Shown: in pieces, positions 8,457 through 16,806 of the stretch
How the letters are laid out: each line of letters opens with the position of its first letter
Position numbering within the stretch: position 1 is the first letter of the stretch
DNA from: Saccharicrinis sp.
GTDB lineage: Bacteria > Bacteroidota > Bacteroidia > Bacteroidales > Marinilabiliaceae
Assembly (NCBI GenBank): GCA_024635555.1
Contig: JAGXIO010000017.1
Span: 1-64,000, forward strand
Direction: 5' to 3'
DNA: 64,000 bases
Made by a program: the position numbers and the translations under genes
The notes under the pieces: generated by a model
The model's input: the letters and a program-made list of their open reading frames with translations, nothing else
Database searches by the model: none
What the model was told of the DNA's origin: nothing

Positions 8457-10799
8457 ATGAAGAATAGCGATAAAGCAATAGGGGTTGCAAAAAGAACCAA
8501 GTCATTCCTGAATCCCGGCATAAACCCCGGGGTTATCATTAAAATATTACTTAAAAACTGGTATTACTTTATATTAGGTATCGTATTGGCACTAGTAGGA
8601 GCACGGTTTTATATCACACATACTATGCCGGTGTACAGAGTTTATACATCGGTGCTTATATACGAAGAGGAAAACAATACTGGTGCCGACAATGATGAAT
8701 TGTTGAATGGGCTGGGCTTGGCCGGCGGCATGAGGAATTTAGAGAACCAAATAAAGATAATAACATCCAGGGAGTTGACGGAGCGCGCAGTGCGTGGCTT
8801 GGGGTTCGAGATAGAATACTATTATAAAACGGTTCGTAATCAGATACCACTCTATCCGGATATCCCTATCGAAATTAAATATAGTGGTAAAAACCCTTTG
8901 CCTCAGAATGTAGAATTAGGTGTACACTACATTGGTAACGATGAATTTAGACTGTATTCCGAAGCACAGGGTTTAAATCTGAAAGCCAAATTTGGTGAAA
9001 CCATCAGATTGCCGGAAGGAGATATTATCATTATAGCTAACAATAGGGATTGGTTTATAAAAAATCAGGAAATCGATCTGAATTTTATTGTGCATAGCGT
9101 CGAACGTCTGGTTAAATACTTTAACAGCAGATTATCTGTTGATATGCTAACCCGGTCGGGTTCTATTATTGAAATTAGTATGAACGGTGTAAACGCACAA
9201 CAAGATGTTGACTTTTTAAATGAGTTAACAGCCGTATTTCAGGATCTATCGCTGGAGAAGAAAAATATGGAAGCCAACCGTAGGATTGATTTTATAGATA
9301 ATCAGTTGGTCGAAATTAGAGACTCTTTGGTTATCACTGAAAATCGCCTGACACAGTTTCGCTCAGCACACCGGGTTATGGATTTATCGGTCCAGGGGCA
9401 GGCCATTATATCCCAGGTAACTAATCTTGAAAACGAAAAGGCACGCCTGAGCCTCGAAGCTAATTATTACGATTATCTTGCTGATTATCTACTAAAAGAC
9501 GTAACAGGTGAGCTGCCTATGGTACCTATCAGTATGGGGATTGAAGATCCGGCTCTCACAACCTTGGTTACCGAGTTGGCCAGCCTTCAGGAACAGTTGG
9601 GTGGAGCAGGAGCAGGAGAGAAGAATCCCCTTCAAAACTTGCTAAGCCAAAGGATGCGCGCTAAAAAGGAAGAGTTGATGGAAACTTTGAGCGGATTACG
9701 TCGTGCCAACAGCTTGGCAAGTAATGAAAACAATGATCGCTTAGCTAGGGTGAATTCCCAGGCATCCGCACTACCGGTAACAGAAAGGCAAATGCTGGGC
9801 ATAGAGCGTAAATTTAAACTGAACGACGATATATATACTTTTTTACTTCAGAAACTGTCAGAGCTTCAAATGCAAAAGGCCTCCAATCGACCCGATAATG
9901 AGGTTGTTGATCCTGCGAGCGAACTTTACAGTCAGATGGTGGCTCCTAACCCCCCTATGATATATTTTATGGCCATTTTCTTAGGCGGGGCAATACCCAT
10001 GCTTTATTTTTATTTTGTTTTTGCGTTTAACAATCGCTTTAGAAAAGAGGATATAGACCAGTTGGGTGATATACCTGTAGTTGGAAATATACCACATATC
10101 AAAGGAAATTCATTTATCGATATCTTTGAAAACCCCGAATCAGTTATTGCAGAATCGTATCGTCTGGTGCGGTCCAGATTGCAGTTTGTTACCGACGAAA
10201 AGAAGAATCCGGTAATTCTGGTTACTTCGGCCATGCCCGGAGATGGGAAAACATTAACGGCTATAAACCTGGCAGCGGTGTACAGTATGTTGGGCAAAAA
10301 AACGGTGTTGGTAGGCTTTGATCTTCGTAACCCGAAATTTGCCAGGGCATTTGAACTCACCAAAGAAAGCGGTGTATCAACCTACTTGATAGGCGAAAAT
10401 ACGGTGGACGATATTATCCAGGAAACATTTCACAAAAATCTTTCGGTTATATCCTCCGGGCCCATACCTCCCAACCCCTCTGAGCTGGCAGCCTCCCCTG
10501 CTACAGCCAAATTGATGGAGGAGTTAAAAAGTCGTTTCGACTTTATAATTATAGATTCGGCACCCATTGGTTTAATATCCGACACCCATCATTTAACAGC
10601 TCATGTAGATTCGGTATTAATGGTAGTGCGGGTTAACAAGACACTAAAAGATATGATGATGCTAGCGATAAATGAAACAATGGAAAGCAATGAGCGCATG
10701 AGCTTACTTATAAATGATGTTGATTTAAAGCTTAAGCGTTATGGTTATGGCAAAAAATATGGCTATACCAACGAAACAAAAAAAGGGAATAAGAAATAA
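8457..10799 (+). CDS. wzc: Polysaccharide co-polymerase/tyrosine autokinase (Wzc-like)
   Basis: An inner-membrane protein of 780 residues. It has a Wzz domain with a first membrane helix near residues 30-50, a long coiled-coil periplasmic part, a second helix near 500-520 (MIYFMAIFLGGAIPMLYFYF), and a cytoplasmic BY-kinase domain. The kinase shows Walker A AMPGDGKT (Lys598, Thr599), an A'-like DLRNPKF motif, and Walker B IIIDSAP. The tail is tyrosine-rich (RYGYGKKYGY), the usual site of autophosphorylation. Kinase and chain-length domains are fused in one chain, as in proteobacterial Wzc. It controls chain length and couples Wzy polymerisation to export through the Wza-like protein just upstream. 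Confidence 0.92.
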   Translation: MKNSDKAIGVAKRTKSFLNPGINPGVIIKILLKNWYYFILGIVLALVGARFYITHTMPVYRVYTSVLIYEEENNTGADNDELLNGLGLAGGMRNLENQIKIITSRELTERAVRGLGFEIEYYYKTVRNQIPLYPDIPIEIKYSGKNPLPQNVELGVHYIGNDEFRLYSEAQGLNLKAKFGETIRLPEGDIIIIANNRDWFIKNQEIDLNFIVHSVERLVKYFNSRLSVDMLTRSGSIIEISMNGVNAQQDVDFLNELTAVFQDLSLEKKNMEANRRIDFIDNQLVEIRDSLVITENRLTQFRSAHRVMDLSVQGQAIISQVTNLENEKARLSLEANYYDYLADYLLKDVTGELPMVPISMGIEDPALTTLVTELASLQEQLGGAGAGEKNPLQNLLSQRMRAKKEELMETLSGLRRANSLASNENNDRLARVNSQASALPVTERQMLGIERKFKLNDDIYTFLLQKLSELQMQKASNRPDNEVVDPASELYSQMVAPNPPMIYFMAIFLGGAIPMLYFYFVFAFNNRFRKEDIDQLGDIPVVGNIPHIKGNSFIDIFENPESVIAESYRLVRSRLQFVTDEKKNPVILVTSAMPGDGKTLTAINLAAVYSMLGKKTVLVGFDLRNPKFARAFELTKESGVSTYLIGENTVDDIIQETFHKNLSVISSGPIPPNPSELAASPATAKLMEELKSRFDFIIIDSAPIGLISDTHHLTAHVDSVLMVVRVNKTLKDMMMLAINETMESNERMSLLINDVDLKLKRYGYGKKYGYTNETKKGNKK

Positions 10800-10828
10800 A
10801 GTTAACATTAAAGCTATAAATCGAATTT

Positions 10829-11227
10829 ATGAAGCCTGCGTTAATTGAATTACCTAAGTATTTGGATATTAGGGGAAATCTATCTTTTGTTGAAGAAGAC
10901 AGCCAATTGCCATTTAAAATTAAAAGGGTGTATTGGATTTACGATGTCCCCGGTGGTGAAATAAGAGGAGGACATGCCTTTAAAGAAACCCAAGAGCTAA
11001 TCATAGCCCTCTCCGGTAGCTTTGACGTGGTGTTAAACGATGGCGAACAGGAATATAAATACGCACTCAATAGATCCTATCATGGGGTATTGGTTCCTAA
11101 AATGATGTGGCGTACACTCCAAAATTTTTCAACCAACTCATTGGCCGTTATTATCTCTTCTACCGATTACGATGCCAATGATTACCTAAGGGATTTTAAT
11201 GAGTTTAAAAAAATGACACAATGCTAA
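10829..11227 (+). CDS. FdtA/WxcM-like dTDP-sugar 3,4-ketoisomerase, divergent copy
   Basis: A 132-residue single-domain cupin of the WxcM/FdtA family. These enzymes move the keto group of dTDP-4-keto-6-deoxyglucose to C3, the step before amination at C3. The conserved stretch VYWIYDVPGGEIRGGHAF is present, but the usual HAH pair is HAF: His49 is kept and residue 51 is Phe. The next gene encodes a second copy with both histidines and overlaps this one by 7 bp, so the pair is translationally coupled. This copy could be inactive, a partner subunit, or an isomerase with changed outcome. Family is clear; activity is uncertain. Confidence 0.82.
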   Translation: MKPALIELPKYLDIRGNLSFVEEDSQLPFKIKRVYWIYDVPGGEIRGGHAFKETQELIIALSGSFDVVLNDGEQEYKYALNRSYHGVLVPKMMWRTLQNFSTNSLAVIISSTDYDANDYLRDFNEFKKMTQC

Positions 11228-11643
11228 GTTATGTTTCTGATATCCACAATTGTAATGTGGTTGAATTAAGTAAAATACATAATCCTGCCGGTAATATTAC
11301 CATTGTTCAAAATAGTGATGATCTGCCCTTTGATGTAAAGCGGGTTTATTACCTCTACGATGTACCCGGAGGGTCGGAGCGGGGAGGTCATGCACATAAA
11401 GGTTTGTACCAACTGATTGTGGCTGCCAGCGGTAGCTTTGATGTGATCATTGACGATGGACGACAAAAAAAAATAATACAACTTAACAGGCCCAATTTTG
11501 GCTTGATGGTAATACCGGGCATTTGGCGCGAGATAGTCAATTTTTCTTCCGGTGCTATTTGCTTTGTACTGGCATCCGAAAAGTACAGCGAAGACGATTA
11601 TATTCGCAAATATGACGAATTTATAACCTATAAAAAACACTAA
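11221..11643 (+). CDS. fdtA: FdtA-like dTDP-4-keto-6-deoxyglucose 3,4-ketoisomerase
   Basis: A 140-residue cupin closely related to the gene before it. The active-site stretch RGGHAHKGLYQLIVAASGSF keeps both histidines (His57 and His59), so this copy looks catalytically complete. It should make dTDP-3-keto-6-deoxyhexose for the FdtB-like aminotransferase at 15.5 kb, on the way to Fuc3N or Qui3N. Which epimer is made cannot be told from the sequence. It overlaps the preceding copy by 7 bp and ends 2 bp before the following acyltransferase-like gene, indicating one operon. Confidence 0.85.
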   Translation: MLSYVSDIHNCNVVELSKIHNPAGNITIVQNSDDLPFDVKRVYYLYDVPGGSERGGHAHKGLYQLIVAASGSFDVIIDDGRQKKIIQLNRPNFGLMVIPGIWREIVNFSSGAICFVLASEKYSEDDYIRKYDEFITYKKH

Positions 11644-11645
11644 CC

Positions 11646-12578
11646 ATGCTTATCGAAGTGGATGCCAATACTTTTGGGCAATACTTTTACAACGATGCCC
11701 ATCCGTTTAACTCCAAAGCGTTTATTGAACTGAATAAAGCCAAGGTTGATAAAATCGTACGCTTGGTGGAGAATACGGATAAACCTGAAATGGGATTGGT
11801 GGCAGGTATCCGCAACAATATCCTTCTTTCTCCTTTTTCTGCACCTTTTGGAGGTTTCCATTTTAAAAAGGAAAATATGTATTCCGATAGGATAGATGCT
11901 TTTATGTTATTTTTAAAGGAATATATACGGAGTAACAATTACACGGAGTTTCGCATAACACTTCCTCCCGATATTTACCATCAAACCTTTAATGCCAAAT
12001 GCGTTAATTCATTGAATAGGGCAGGATTTTTAAGTCAAATCCCAGAAGTAACTAGCTGGATTAACCTAAGTAGTGTGGGAGATACCTACAAGCATACAAA
12101 GAGTAGCAATTACTATCGTCAAGCACAAAGAAACCATCTTGTTTTTACACAGGCTTTTAGCGAATCGGAAAAAGCCGAAGCTTATCGACTGATATGTGAA
12201 AACAGAGCTAAGTTCGATCGCCCCATATATATGACCTTGGACGATTTAAAACAAATGGAAGGTTTATGGACTGTCGATTTTTTTAAAGTCACAACCTCCG
12301 GAGGAGAGATGCTTGCTTCGGCTGTTTTTTATAGATGGGGAATTAATATGGTTTATGGAGTTTTTTGGGGCGACAATGAACAAGGAAGACCATTGAGAGC
12401 AATGGATTTCTTATTGTTGAATTTATGGCATTTTTATAAACAAAAAGGATTTAAATACGTGGATTTAGGTATATCCACCGAAGACGGAATCCCAAACATA
12501 GGCTTGCTTAGGTTTAAGGAAACGCACGAAGCGGTTTCCTCTGTGCGGTATAGGTTTATTTTAAAGGAAAAGGAATAA
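11646..12578 (+). CDS. GNAT/FemAB-like acyl- or aminoacyltransferase
   Basis: A 310-residue protein without signal peptide. The C-terminal half has the FemAB/Acetyltransf_6 pattern: SNYYRQAQRNHLVF, later GGEMLASAVFYRWGINMVYG, then KYVDLGISTEDGIPN near the end. Enzymes of this kind transfer acyl or aminoacyl groups to amino sugars or peptidoglycan. Placed directly after two FdtA-like genes, it may acylate the 3-amino sugar they help to make; this is inferred from position only. A distinct hexapeptide acyltransferase at 13.9 kb is an alternative candidate for that step. Confidence 0.6.
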   Translation: MLIEVDANTFGQYFYNDAHPFNSKAFIELNKAKVDKIVRLVENTDKPEMGLVAGIRNNILLSPFSAPFGGFHFKKENMYSDRIDAFMLFLKEYIRSNNYTEFRITLPPDIYHQTFNAKCVNSLNRAGFLSQIPEVTSWINLSSVGDTYKHTKSSNYYRQAQRNHLVFTQAFSESEKAEAYRLICENRAKFDRPIYMTLDDLKQMEGLWTVDFFKVTTSGGEMLASAVFYRWGINMVYGVFWGDNEQGRPLRAMDFLLLNLWHFYKQKGFKYVDLGISTEDGIPNIGLLRFKETHEAVSSVRYRFILKEKE

Positions 12579-12600
12579 TGGTTCTTTATGGAATAAAATA

Positions 12601-12753
12601 CATAGGGTTGAAACCCTATGCTAATATAAATTGACCTTACAGGTCATAATATTGTTCGATAACATTGCTAATAGCTCTGAAAGAGCGAAAGGTAAAAGCA
12701 TAGTCCTTTAGGGCTATGTAAATAGAAAGTTGTAAGTGCAGGGCTGTAAGCCC
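12601..12753. repeat. Chain of five short hairpins filling the spacer
   Basis: The 342-bp spacer holds five inverted repeats in a row: 12601-12620 (9-bp arms, CATAGGGTT), 12632-12646 (TGACCT/AGGTCA), 12674-12686 (GCTCT/AGAGC), 12699-12718 (CATAGTCC with one wobble) and 12741-12753 (GGGCT/AGCCC). All have loops of 2-4 bases. Nothing coding is visible here. The pattern fits a REP/MITE-like palindromic element rather than a terminator, because no T-run follows. Confidence 0.7.
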
Positions 12754-12920
12754 GACCTGTATTGTATTTCTGACTGTTTTACTCAAGCTTTTTTTTATTA
12801 CCCATTATAAACCATACAGAGCCATTTAATTAAAGCCCTTTTTCATGTGTTTATAATTGATTTTATTTGCCACATGGAACTCGCCATTACAATCATTCCC
12901 CTTTGTAAGAAGCAACTCTC

Positions 12921-13934
12921 ATGGCTCGTTTCATATTACCCATTGAAAATTTTACCGAGTCAAAACAAATTGACTTCACGAAAAAAAATCGGATTAAAAA
13001 ATTACTAGATATGTTTGTTCTAAATCCCGATCCTTATAGTTTGCCGTGTTATCATATTGGTCCGTTTAAAACCAGCGACTTATCTATAAATCATCACCTT
13101 CCACAAAGTAATAAAATAGATGATTATTTTACCGATAGGTTCACTGGAAGAGAATTTGCCTATACCGAAAACGGACGTAGAGCTATTTATTTGGCTTTAC
13201 AAAGCTTAAATCTTCAAAAAAATGATGTGGTTACCATTTTAACCACCTCCAATAACTTTTATATCAGTGGTTGTGTTACCACGGAAATTGAGAAGTTTTG
13301 TCAATGGTCGCGTGAGATGGTTCCCAACACAAAAGCTATATTCGTTAATCATGAGTTTGGTTTTGCCTATCCGAATCCTGAAAAATTAAAAGAATATGGA
13401 TTACCTATTATCGAAGATTGTGCCAATGCTTTTTTTACGGAAGGGGTAGGTGTAAACCCCGGAACTATTGGCGATTTTGTGATATATAGCTTTCCTAAAA
13501 CATTCCCTTTACAAGTTGGAGGGCTGTTGGTAGCCGATAATTTAAGTACTATAAAAAGGGAGTGCCTAACGGAGGGTGAGCTCCTAATACATACGAAAGA
13601 TGTTCTTTCTGCCTATATCGATTCCAAAGATCAAATAATTGAAAAAAGGTTATTCAACTACAATTATCTAACGCAAGCGTTTTTAAAGCTGGGATTTAGC
13701 CAGCGCTTCCAGCTAGAGAAGGGTACGGTTCCCGGTGTGTTTATGTTTAAAACCGATGGACATGATATCGATTTGCCCGCGCTTAAAAACCATTTTTATG
13801 CACATGGCGTGCAGTGTAGTGTTTTTTATGGTGAGGAGGCTTTTTTTATACCTGTGCACCAAGCCTTAGAGCAAGATGACTTGGATTATTTTGTAGCTGT
13901 GATGAAATCATATTTAAATAAGCACTTAAAATGA
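12921..13934 (+). CDS. DegT-family PLP-dependent aminotransferase-like protein
   Basis: A 337-residue protein of the DegT/DnrJ/EryC1 fold. Features seen are ENGRRAIYLALQSL for the cofactor phosphate site, IIEDCANAFF for the Asp that pairs with the PLP ring nitrogen, and YSFPKTFPLQVGG with Lys193 in the place of the Schiff-base lysine. The sequence between these motifs is divergent from typical sugar aminotransferases, so the substrate is unknown. Its last codons overlap the start of a hexapeptide acyltransferase by 4 bp, which suggests that the two act in sequence on one amino sugar: amination, then N-acylation. Confidence 0.65.
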   Translation: MARFILPIENFTESKQIDFTKKNRIKKLLDMFVLNPDPYSLPCYHIGPFKTSDLSINHHLPQSNKIDDYFTDRFTGREFAYTENGRRAIYLALQSLNLQKNDVVTILTTSNNFYISGCVTTEIEKFCQWSREMVPNTKAIFVNHEFGFAYPNPEKLKEYGLPIIEDCANAFFTEGVGVNPGTIGDFVIYSFPKTFPLQVGGLLVADNLSTIKRECLTEGELLIHTKDVLSAYIDSKDQIIEKRLFNYNYLTQAFLKLGFSQRFQLEKGTVPGVFMFKTDGHDIDLPALKNHFYAHGVQCSVFYGEEAFFIPVHQALEQDDLDYFVAVMKSYLNKHLK

Positions 13935-14437
13935 AATTTTCGAATATCATATTGGGACAAGACGTAGATATCGATACTTCGTCAAACGTGAACTACATCA
14001 ACATCGGCGACAGAGTAAGGATAGCAAAGCGTTGTAGTGTTTTTGGAGGTCCTGATAATCAGCTTCAAATCGGGGATGATGTTTTTGTCGGTATGAACAG
14101 CGTAATGGTTGGTTTTTGGTCTAAAATTACTATTGGCAACAATGTGAGCATTGCACAAAATGTGAACATAATGTCGGCATCCGGTCCTAATGCATCCGAA
14201 CGAATGCAGAGAATATTTCCTATTGATAAAGGAGAAATTGAAATTGGTGAACATTCCTGGATTGGAGCTTGTGCTGTCATCATGCCCAATGTAACATTAG
14301 GTAAATTTTGTATTGTGGCAGCTAATAGCTACGTAAATAAGTCTTTTCCAGACTATTCGATTATTGGAGGTACGCCGGCCAAATTAATTCGGAGATTTAC
14401 TGATGAGGAAATAAAAACGGTACTGAAGGAAGTGTAA
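13931..14437 (+). CDS. Left-handed beta-helix acyltransferase
   Basis: 168 residues, made mainly of hexapeptide turns (IGDRVRIAKRCSVFGG, IGDDVFVGMNSVMVG, IGEHSWIGACAVIMPNVTLG, ending in IIGGTPAKLI). This is the WcaF/maltose-acetyltransferase type of fold, using acetyl-CoA or acyl-CoA. The overlap with the aminotransferase upstream suggests N-acetylation of the 3-amino sugar (the FdtC role), but O-acetylation cannot be excluded. Confidence 0.75.
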   Translation: MKFSNIILGQDVDIDTSSNVNYINIGDRVRIAKRCSVFGGPDNQLQIGDDVFVGMNSVMVGFWSKITIGNNVSIAQNVNIMSASGPNASERMQRIFPIDKGEIEIGEHSWIGACAVIMPNVTLGKFCIVAANSYVNKSFPDYSIIGGTPAKLIRRFTDEEIKTVLKEV

Positions 14438-14483
14438 CTAGCTGTTAGTAATTTGGCTTTAAATTTTTAAATAAGATTATTTA

Positions 14484-15449
14484 ATGATAGAAAATAGTAA
14501 TTGTCCACTGGTAACTATTGTGGTGAGTACTTATAATAGCAGTAAGTTTATTATAGAAACTTTGGATAGTTTTGTTACTCAAACTTATGATAATATTGAG
14601 TTGATTATTGGGGATGATGCGTCAATAGATGATACAATAACAAAAGTAAAAAATTGGTTGTCGGTCGATAGTAATAAAAGTAAGTTTAAGGATGTAAAAA
14701 TAATTGAGGTAGAAGTGAATACGGGGGTGTCGGCTAATGCCAACCGAAGTTTAAAAAGAGCTACCGGCGATTGGATAAAGTTTATTGGTGCCGATGATGT
14801 GCTGTTGCCCAATTGCATTAGCGATAATGTGAAGTTTGTAAGCAAAAATACGAAAGCTAAGGTGCTCTTTTCAAAAGTAAATATTTATATCAATACTTTT
14901 GAATCAAGTAATTTTAAGGTTACTGCCCCAGGCGAAATAACCCTGGATAGTATTGTTTCCCCTCACCACACGGCACAATCGCAATACCAAATGTTATTAC
15001 GTAACGACAGTATCCATTTTACCCCATCTGTTTTTTTGCACAGAGAAACATTACTATCGGTGGGTGGATTCGATGAACGATTTAGGCTATTGGAAGATTA
15101 TCCGCTTTGGCTCAATTTGACTAAAAATGGGCATAGACTGTTTTTTATGGACAAGATTACGGTCAATTACCGTACCCATTCCCAGGCCATCAACAATACA
15201 GGAGAACGGCATGTTGTAAATCCAAATTACTTTAAACAAGAGGATTTTAGAAAGATTTACACGTATCCATATTTGCCATCTTTAGAGCGTACTAATCAGC
15301 GCTATGTGTGGTGTGTATCGCAAATGTTCCGTTTCACACGGTTCAATAAGGTCTGTGGTTTTAATAATTTTGTGTATGATGTTTTAACTTTCTACGCTAA
15401 TCCCTTTAGGTATTTTTTAAGAGTTAAAAAGATGGTCAAATCTAATTAA
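14484..15449 (+). CDS. Family 2 glycosyltransferase
   Basis: A 321-residue GT-A enzyme. The N-terminus is canonical (VTIVVSTYNSSKFI), an Asp pair for nucleotide binding lies at IIGDDAS, the metal-binding ADD motif at FIGADDVL, and the acceptor/base region at GGFDERFRLLEDYPLW. It should add one sugar to the lipid-linked repeat unit at the inner membrane. Donor and linkage cannot be read from the sequence. It lies between the acyltransferase and the FdtB-like gene, so transfer of the 3-amino sugar is possible. Confidence 0.85.
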   Translation: MIENSNCPLVTIVVSTYNSSKFIIETLDSFVTQTYDNIELIIGDDASIDDTITKVKNWLSVDSNKSKFKDVKIIEVEVNTGVSANANRSLKRATGDWIKFIGADDVLLPNCISDNVKFVSKNTKAKVLFSKVNIYINTFESSNFKVTAPGEITLDSIVSPHHTAQSQYQMLLRNDSIHFTPSVFLHRETLLSVGGFDERFRLLEDYPLWLNLTKNGHRLFFMDKITVNYRTHSQAINNTGERHVVNPNYFKQEDFRKIYTYPYLPSLERTNQRYVWCVSQMFRFTRFNKVCGFNNFVYDVLTFYANPFRYFLRVKKMVKSN

Positions 15450-15461
15450 GCATAAAGTATA

Positions 15462-16607
15462 GTGGTTAAATTTTTAGATATTCAGAAGATAACATCGAGC
15501 TTTGAGCCCGAGTTAAGCGATGCGGTTAAACGAGTGATAGACAGCGGTTGGTATTTACAAGGAGATGCAGTCAGTCAGTTTGAGAATGAGTATGCTCAAT
15601 ATATTGGAGCTGTAAACTGTATTGGCACTGCCAATGGTTTGGACGCCCTTCGACTGATTTTAAAAGCCTATATCCAAATGGGTGTGATGAAGGAAGGTGA
15701 TGAGGTTATTGTTCCCGCTAATACCTATATCGCATCCATGCTGGCCATCAGCGACAATAACCTTACACCGATTTTGGTAGAACCTGATATAAACACCTAC
15801 AATTTGGATGTTAATTTGATTGAGAAAAGCATAACGTCCAAAACAAAAGCCATTATGGTTGTTCACCTGTATGGTCAGGTGTGTTGGTCGAAAGAATTGG
15901 AGGAGTTGGCGAAAAAGCATAATCTTAAAATTATAGAAGACAACGCACAAGCCGCAGGTGCTCAAATTACATACTCTTCGCTCTCCGCTCTCCACTCTCG
16001 TCTTGTTCGCAGTGGAGCACTTGGTGATGCAGCGGGGCATAGTTTTTATCCCGGTAAAAACCTAGGAGCACTAGGCGACGGGGGAGCTGTTACCACCAGT
16101 GACGATGAGTTGGCACACACCATCAGGGCATTGGCCAATTACGGTTCTACAAAAAAATATGTAAACGATTATAAAGGCTTAAATTCCAGATTAGACGAAA
16201 TTCAAGCTGCCGTTTTAAGTGTTAAACTGCGTAAGCTGGATGCGGATAACCAACACCGAAGAGAGATAGCCAACTATTATCTACAAAATATTAAACACCC
16301 TGATGTAATCCTACCTAACATTAATTCACAGGATTCGTCACTCAGCGACATAAATTGTGTTTGGCATTTGTTTGTAATTCGTCATCCAGACCGTGATCGC
16401 TTGCAGCGATATATGACTGAAAATGGTATTCAGACCTTGATACATTATCCAATTCCACCGCATAAGCAAGGTGCATATAAAGAGTGGATTTCCCTTTCGT
16501 ATCCAATTACCGAGATGATTCATCAAAACGTTCTTAGCTTACCCATAAGTCAGGTGATGAGTATGGAGGAGGCACAACAGATAGTGGAGGTAATTAATAG
16601 TTTTTAG
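15462..16607 (+). CDS. fdtB: FdtB-like dTDP-3-keto-6-deoxyhexose aminotransferase with unusual insert
   Basis: A 381-residue DegT-family enzyme starting at GTG. Motifs: [13 protein letters not shown] (phosphate site), [11 protein letters not shown] (ring-nitrogen Asp) and [16 protein letters not shown] (Schiff-base Lys199). The set matches FdtB/QdtB-type transaminases that aminate C3 using glutamate, the step after the FdtA-like isomerases. Between AQAAGA and [10 protein letters not shown], where relatives have a short YKGK-like link, this protein carries a longer Ser/Leu-rich segment ([13 protein letters not shown]). That segment is encoded by a 7-bp periodic array like those in the spacers. 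The insert is in frame and near the active-site loop, so the enzyme may still work. Confidence 0.87.
   Translation: MVKFLDIQKITSSFEPELSDAVKRVIDSGWYLQGDAVSQFENEYAQYIGAVNCIGTANGLDALRLILKAYIQMGVMKEGDEVIVPANTYIASMLAISDNNLTPILVEPDINTYNLDVNLIEKSITSKTKAIMVVHLYGQVCWSKELEELAKKHNLKIIEDNAQAAGAQITYSSLSALHSRLVRSGALGDAAGHSFYPGKNLGALGDGGAVTTSDDELAHTIRALANYGSTKKYVNDYKGLNSRLDEIQAAVLSVKLRKLDADNQHRREIANYYLQNIKHPDVILPNINSQDSSLSDINCVWHLFVIRHPDRDRLQRYMTENGIQTLIHYPIPPHKQGAYKEWISLSYPITEMIHQNVLSLPISQVMSMEEAQQIVEVINSF
15973..16007 (+). repeat. 7-bp periodic array inside the fdtB-like coding sequence
   Basis: Five consecutive heptamers read actcttc, gctctcc, gctctcc, actctcg, tcttgtt. The consensus RCTCTCS resembles the pyrimidine-rich spacer arrays at 24607 and 26201. 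It encodes the extra residues described for this enzyme. Confidence 0.6.
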
Positions 16608-16691
16608 AGGTAAGTAGATACATACAATTAATATCAATATAAGTAAGATTTATAGCGTTTAATTGGAAGGTCAAAACTCATTTAAAACATT

Positions 16692-16774
16692 TATAACTAG
16701 CCCCGGGATTCATCCCGGGGAAACTAGGTAGTATTAATTTCGGGCTTCCTGCCCTCCGGCAGGCGGGTAGCCCC
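16692..16774. repeat. Two-hairpin element, 20-bp palindrome in hairpin B
   Basis: Hairpin A is ccccgggat-tc-atcccgggg (16701-16720). Hairpin B has arms GGGCT (16742-16746) and AGCCC (16769-16773). In its loop lies the 20-base cctgccctccggcaggcggg (16748-16767), itself a 6-4-6 hairpin. The copy at 34398-34477 has hairpin B intact (gggctttagccc) and hairpin A interrupted by the same 20-mer. Confidence 0.8.
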
Positions 16775-16806
16775 ACATTACCAATCCGACCCTATATTAA
16801 CTGTAA

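Noticed and set aside
14438..14483. Another heptamer array after a stop (tagctgt, tagtaat)
   Set aside because: Only two poor units, within chance for AT-rich DNA.
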